Source: Timema cristinae
Lineage: Eukaryota; Arthropoda; Insecta; Phasmatodea; Timematidae
Length of the DNA: 64,000 nucleotides
Direction of reading: 5' to 3'
Assembly (NCBI GenBank): GCA_039000515.1
Contig: JBCFYV010000213.1
Location: 1 to 64,000 of the forward strand
The notes beneath the pieces are model-generated. The model was not told where the DNA came from and ran no database searches. It saw nothing but the letters and a program-made list of their open reading frames with translations. Positions 62,745 to 64,000 of the stretch are shown piece by piece. The translations under genes and the position numbers were made by a program. How positions within the stretch are numbered: the first letter of the stretch is position 1; every line of letters begins with the position of its first letter.

Positions 62745-62890
62745 AAAAGGGAAAAAAAAAGGAAGGGGAAAAAATTTTAAAAAAAGAAGGGGAAAAAAAA
62801 AAGAGTAGGTGGAAAAAAGGGGAAAGAGAAGGTAAAAGAAGAAAAAAGAAAAAAGGAAAAAAAAAAATTTAAAGGAAAGAGGGGGGAAAA
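62745..62890 (+). repeat. Purine tract (GGAAAA-rich) at 5' end of LINE copy 2
   Basis: About 145 bp of almost only A and G on the plus strand. A pyrimidine tract at about 50,345-50,430 stands at the mirrored place before copy 1, so it may belong to the element's 5' end or to a repeated flank. The palindrome is not recognisable beyond it. Confidence 0.65.
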
Positions 62891-64000
62891 GGGGTTTTTG
62901 TTCACGAGGAAAATCCTGCACAGTTTTCCTTTTCCCTTTTAATTTTGCCTTTAAAAACAAAGCCCGGGTTTTTGCGGGACCTTTTTTAAAACCCCCCCCG
63001 GGGGGGGGTTTTTTTCCAAAAAAAACCTTTTTTGGAAAATTTAAAAATTTTAAAGTTAGCGTGTTCATTGAAAATTTTGAGGCTTTCCCGAATATTTCCC
63101 CCCCCCATCAATTTTTTGCTTTTTTTCAGGATTCTTGTGTTGTTCTTTGGGGGTTTCACAAAAACCTTCATGTAGTACAAAATTAAAATCCCAAGGTGTG
63201 AGATAAAAGATACGAAAACCACCAGCAGCCCCCTTACGCCCCCAAAAAACCCCCCTGGGGTATTTTAAATTTAAAAAGTCTCACGCTTGGTCGTAATGGC
63301 TATCCCCATTCTGAAAAAACATATGGCTAGCTGCTTTTCCACAGATTGTCGTCCTTTTTTTTTTTGGGAAGAATTTTTTTATAAAGTAAGGGGGAATTTT
63401 TTCATTTTTGTGGGGCAGCGGGGATTTCATACCCCTTAGTAGAATATAAACCCCCCCAAATCCCCCCCAAAAAATTTTTTTTGGGGGAAAAAAGTTGCAA
63501 TGGACCTCCAGGATTTTTTTTAGATTAGTGGGGCCAAAATTTGTTATTTTTGGATATTGCCAACGCAATTCTATTAAAAATTTTCCCTTCATCCTTTTTT
63601 AAAATAATTAAAAAACCCCCGAAAAAAAATTTGGATTCCTTTAAGTTTTGGTTTTTTAATCAACCCACAAAATGTCCCCATTTTTCCAAAATTTTAAAAC
63701 CCCTTTTTAAAAACCCTTCCTTGAGAAATTTGGAATGGGGCACAGTAATTGTTTTTCCCGGTTCTCCCACATAAATTTTGTGAAAGGTAATGAAAGTTTT
63801 TAATCGCCGAATTTTTAAATTCCCCGTGAGTTTTTAAACAGAATGAAGAATTGCCTTTCCCCCAATTTAAATGGACCTGCGGCAACGCAGCCTACCAGCG
63901 CCCTTTCCCCCAAAATCCAAAGTGCCTTTTTTCCCCTTTTGGGGACATAACCAAAATCACTTTTTTCCTTTGGGTTTTTGGTTTTAATTGGACAAAAAAA
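62890..64000. other. AT-rich to mixed DNA, no gene supported
   Basis: Open frames reach 103 aa (63,281-63,592, minus strand) without a recognisable motif. Homopolymers are frequent. I see no repeat units. Confidence 0.4.

Larger units (their letters stand above)
56495..62890 (-). mobile_element. I-group non-LTR retrotransposon, copy 2 (broken, noisy)
   Basis: Reverse complement of copy 1 over its whole length. Matching marks include the 3' UTR motif ACCTTTAAAATCAAAAAGCC near 56,950, RNase H TDSM codons at 57,476-57,503, the reverse-transcriptase FSAAKT-like segment near 58,470, endonuclease AHN-VWG codons at 60,222-60,264, the proline minisatellite at 61,010-61,170, gag CFQCQ codons near 61,625-61,645, 5' region GGCCTCACCACTTCC near 62,160, and a purine tract (pyrimidine on the minus strand) at 62,745-62,890. 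It is far more homopolymer-rich than copy 1. Length of about 6.4 kb compares with about 6.1 kb for copy 1. Confidence 0.85.

Noticed and set aside
1..64000. Telomeric TTAGG-type arrays, rRNA genes, histone cluster or endogenous virus genes
   Set aside because: Looked for because the repeat-rich setting could suit them; no recognisable stretch of any was seen.

Overview
The window is eukaryotic, repeat-dominated DNA, most likely from an arthropod; a decapod crustacean is possible but weakly supported. There are no bacterial-style operons, and no intact protein-coding gene can be supported. Most of the sequence is tandem-repeat array, low-complexity AT-rich DNA and decayed transposable elements. 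The only clearly recognisable coding material is a pair of broken non-LTR retrotransposons whose domain set (three-knuckle gag, APE-type endonuclease, reverse transcriptase, RNase H, C-terminal zinc finger, AAT-type tail) fits the I group. A tRNA-derived SINE-like element lies near 25 kb. The sequence looks error-rich: single bases are very often replaced by a copy of their neighbour, which lengthens homopolymers. Frames are therefore unreliable nearly everywhere, and all boundaries given are approximate.

Region 1 (about 590-21,090) is one very large inverted repeat. Read inward, each arm carries a C/T-rich head (about 440 bp), array A (about 125-bp unit, about 3.3 kb), array B (about 35-bp unit, about 2.3 kb), a single-copy spacer (about 0.5 kb) and array C (about 143-bp dimeric unit). 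Array C spans about 2.0 kb in the left arm and only about 0.25 kb in the right. The centre (9.2-14.1 kb) is not mirrored. It holds a two-copy 160-bp repeat, a TATA-containing stretch near 10.7 kb and array D (about 340-bp higher-order unit).

Region 2 (21.1-50.2 kb) is mostly AT-rich. It contains a segment near 21.8-23.5 kb that recurs in direct orientation at 33.7-35.8 kb, a 50-bp minisatellite (23.8-24.35 kb), the SINE-like element, G-rich tracts (36.2-36.5 kb), array H (37.65-38.15 kb, with a related piece before a GC-richer segment), array F (about 46-bp unit, 38.4-41.5 kb) and a four-copy 290-400-bp repeat (47.6-48.8 kb).

Region 3 (50.3-62.9 kb) holds two near full-length copies of one I-group LINE, tail to tail, with AAT/ATT tails about 40 bp apart. 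The plus-strand copy is much cleaner than the minus-strand copy. Both are disabled by frameshifts and stops. The last 1.1 kb is unassigned.

The main candidates for something unusual are the satellite-bearing palindrome in region 1 and the LINE palindrome in region 3. Both need assembly or read-level confirmation, because fold-back artefacts and inverted-repeat basecalling errors could produce part of what is seen.
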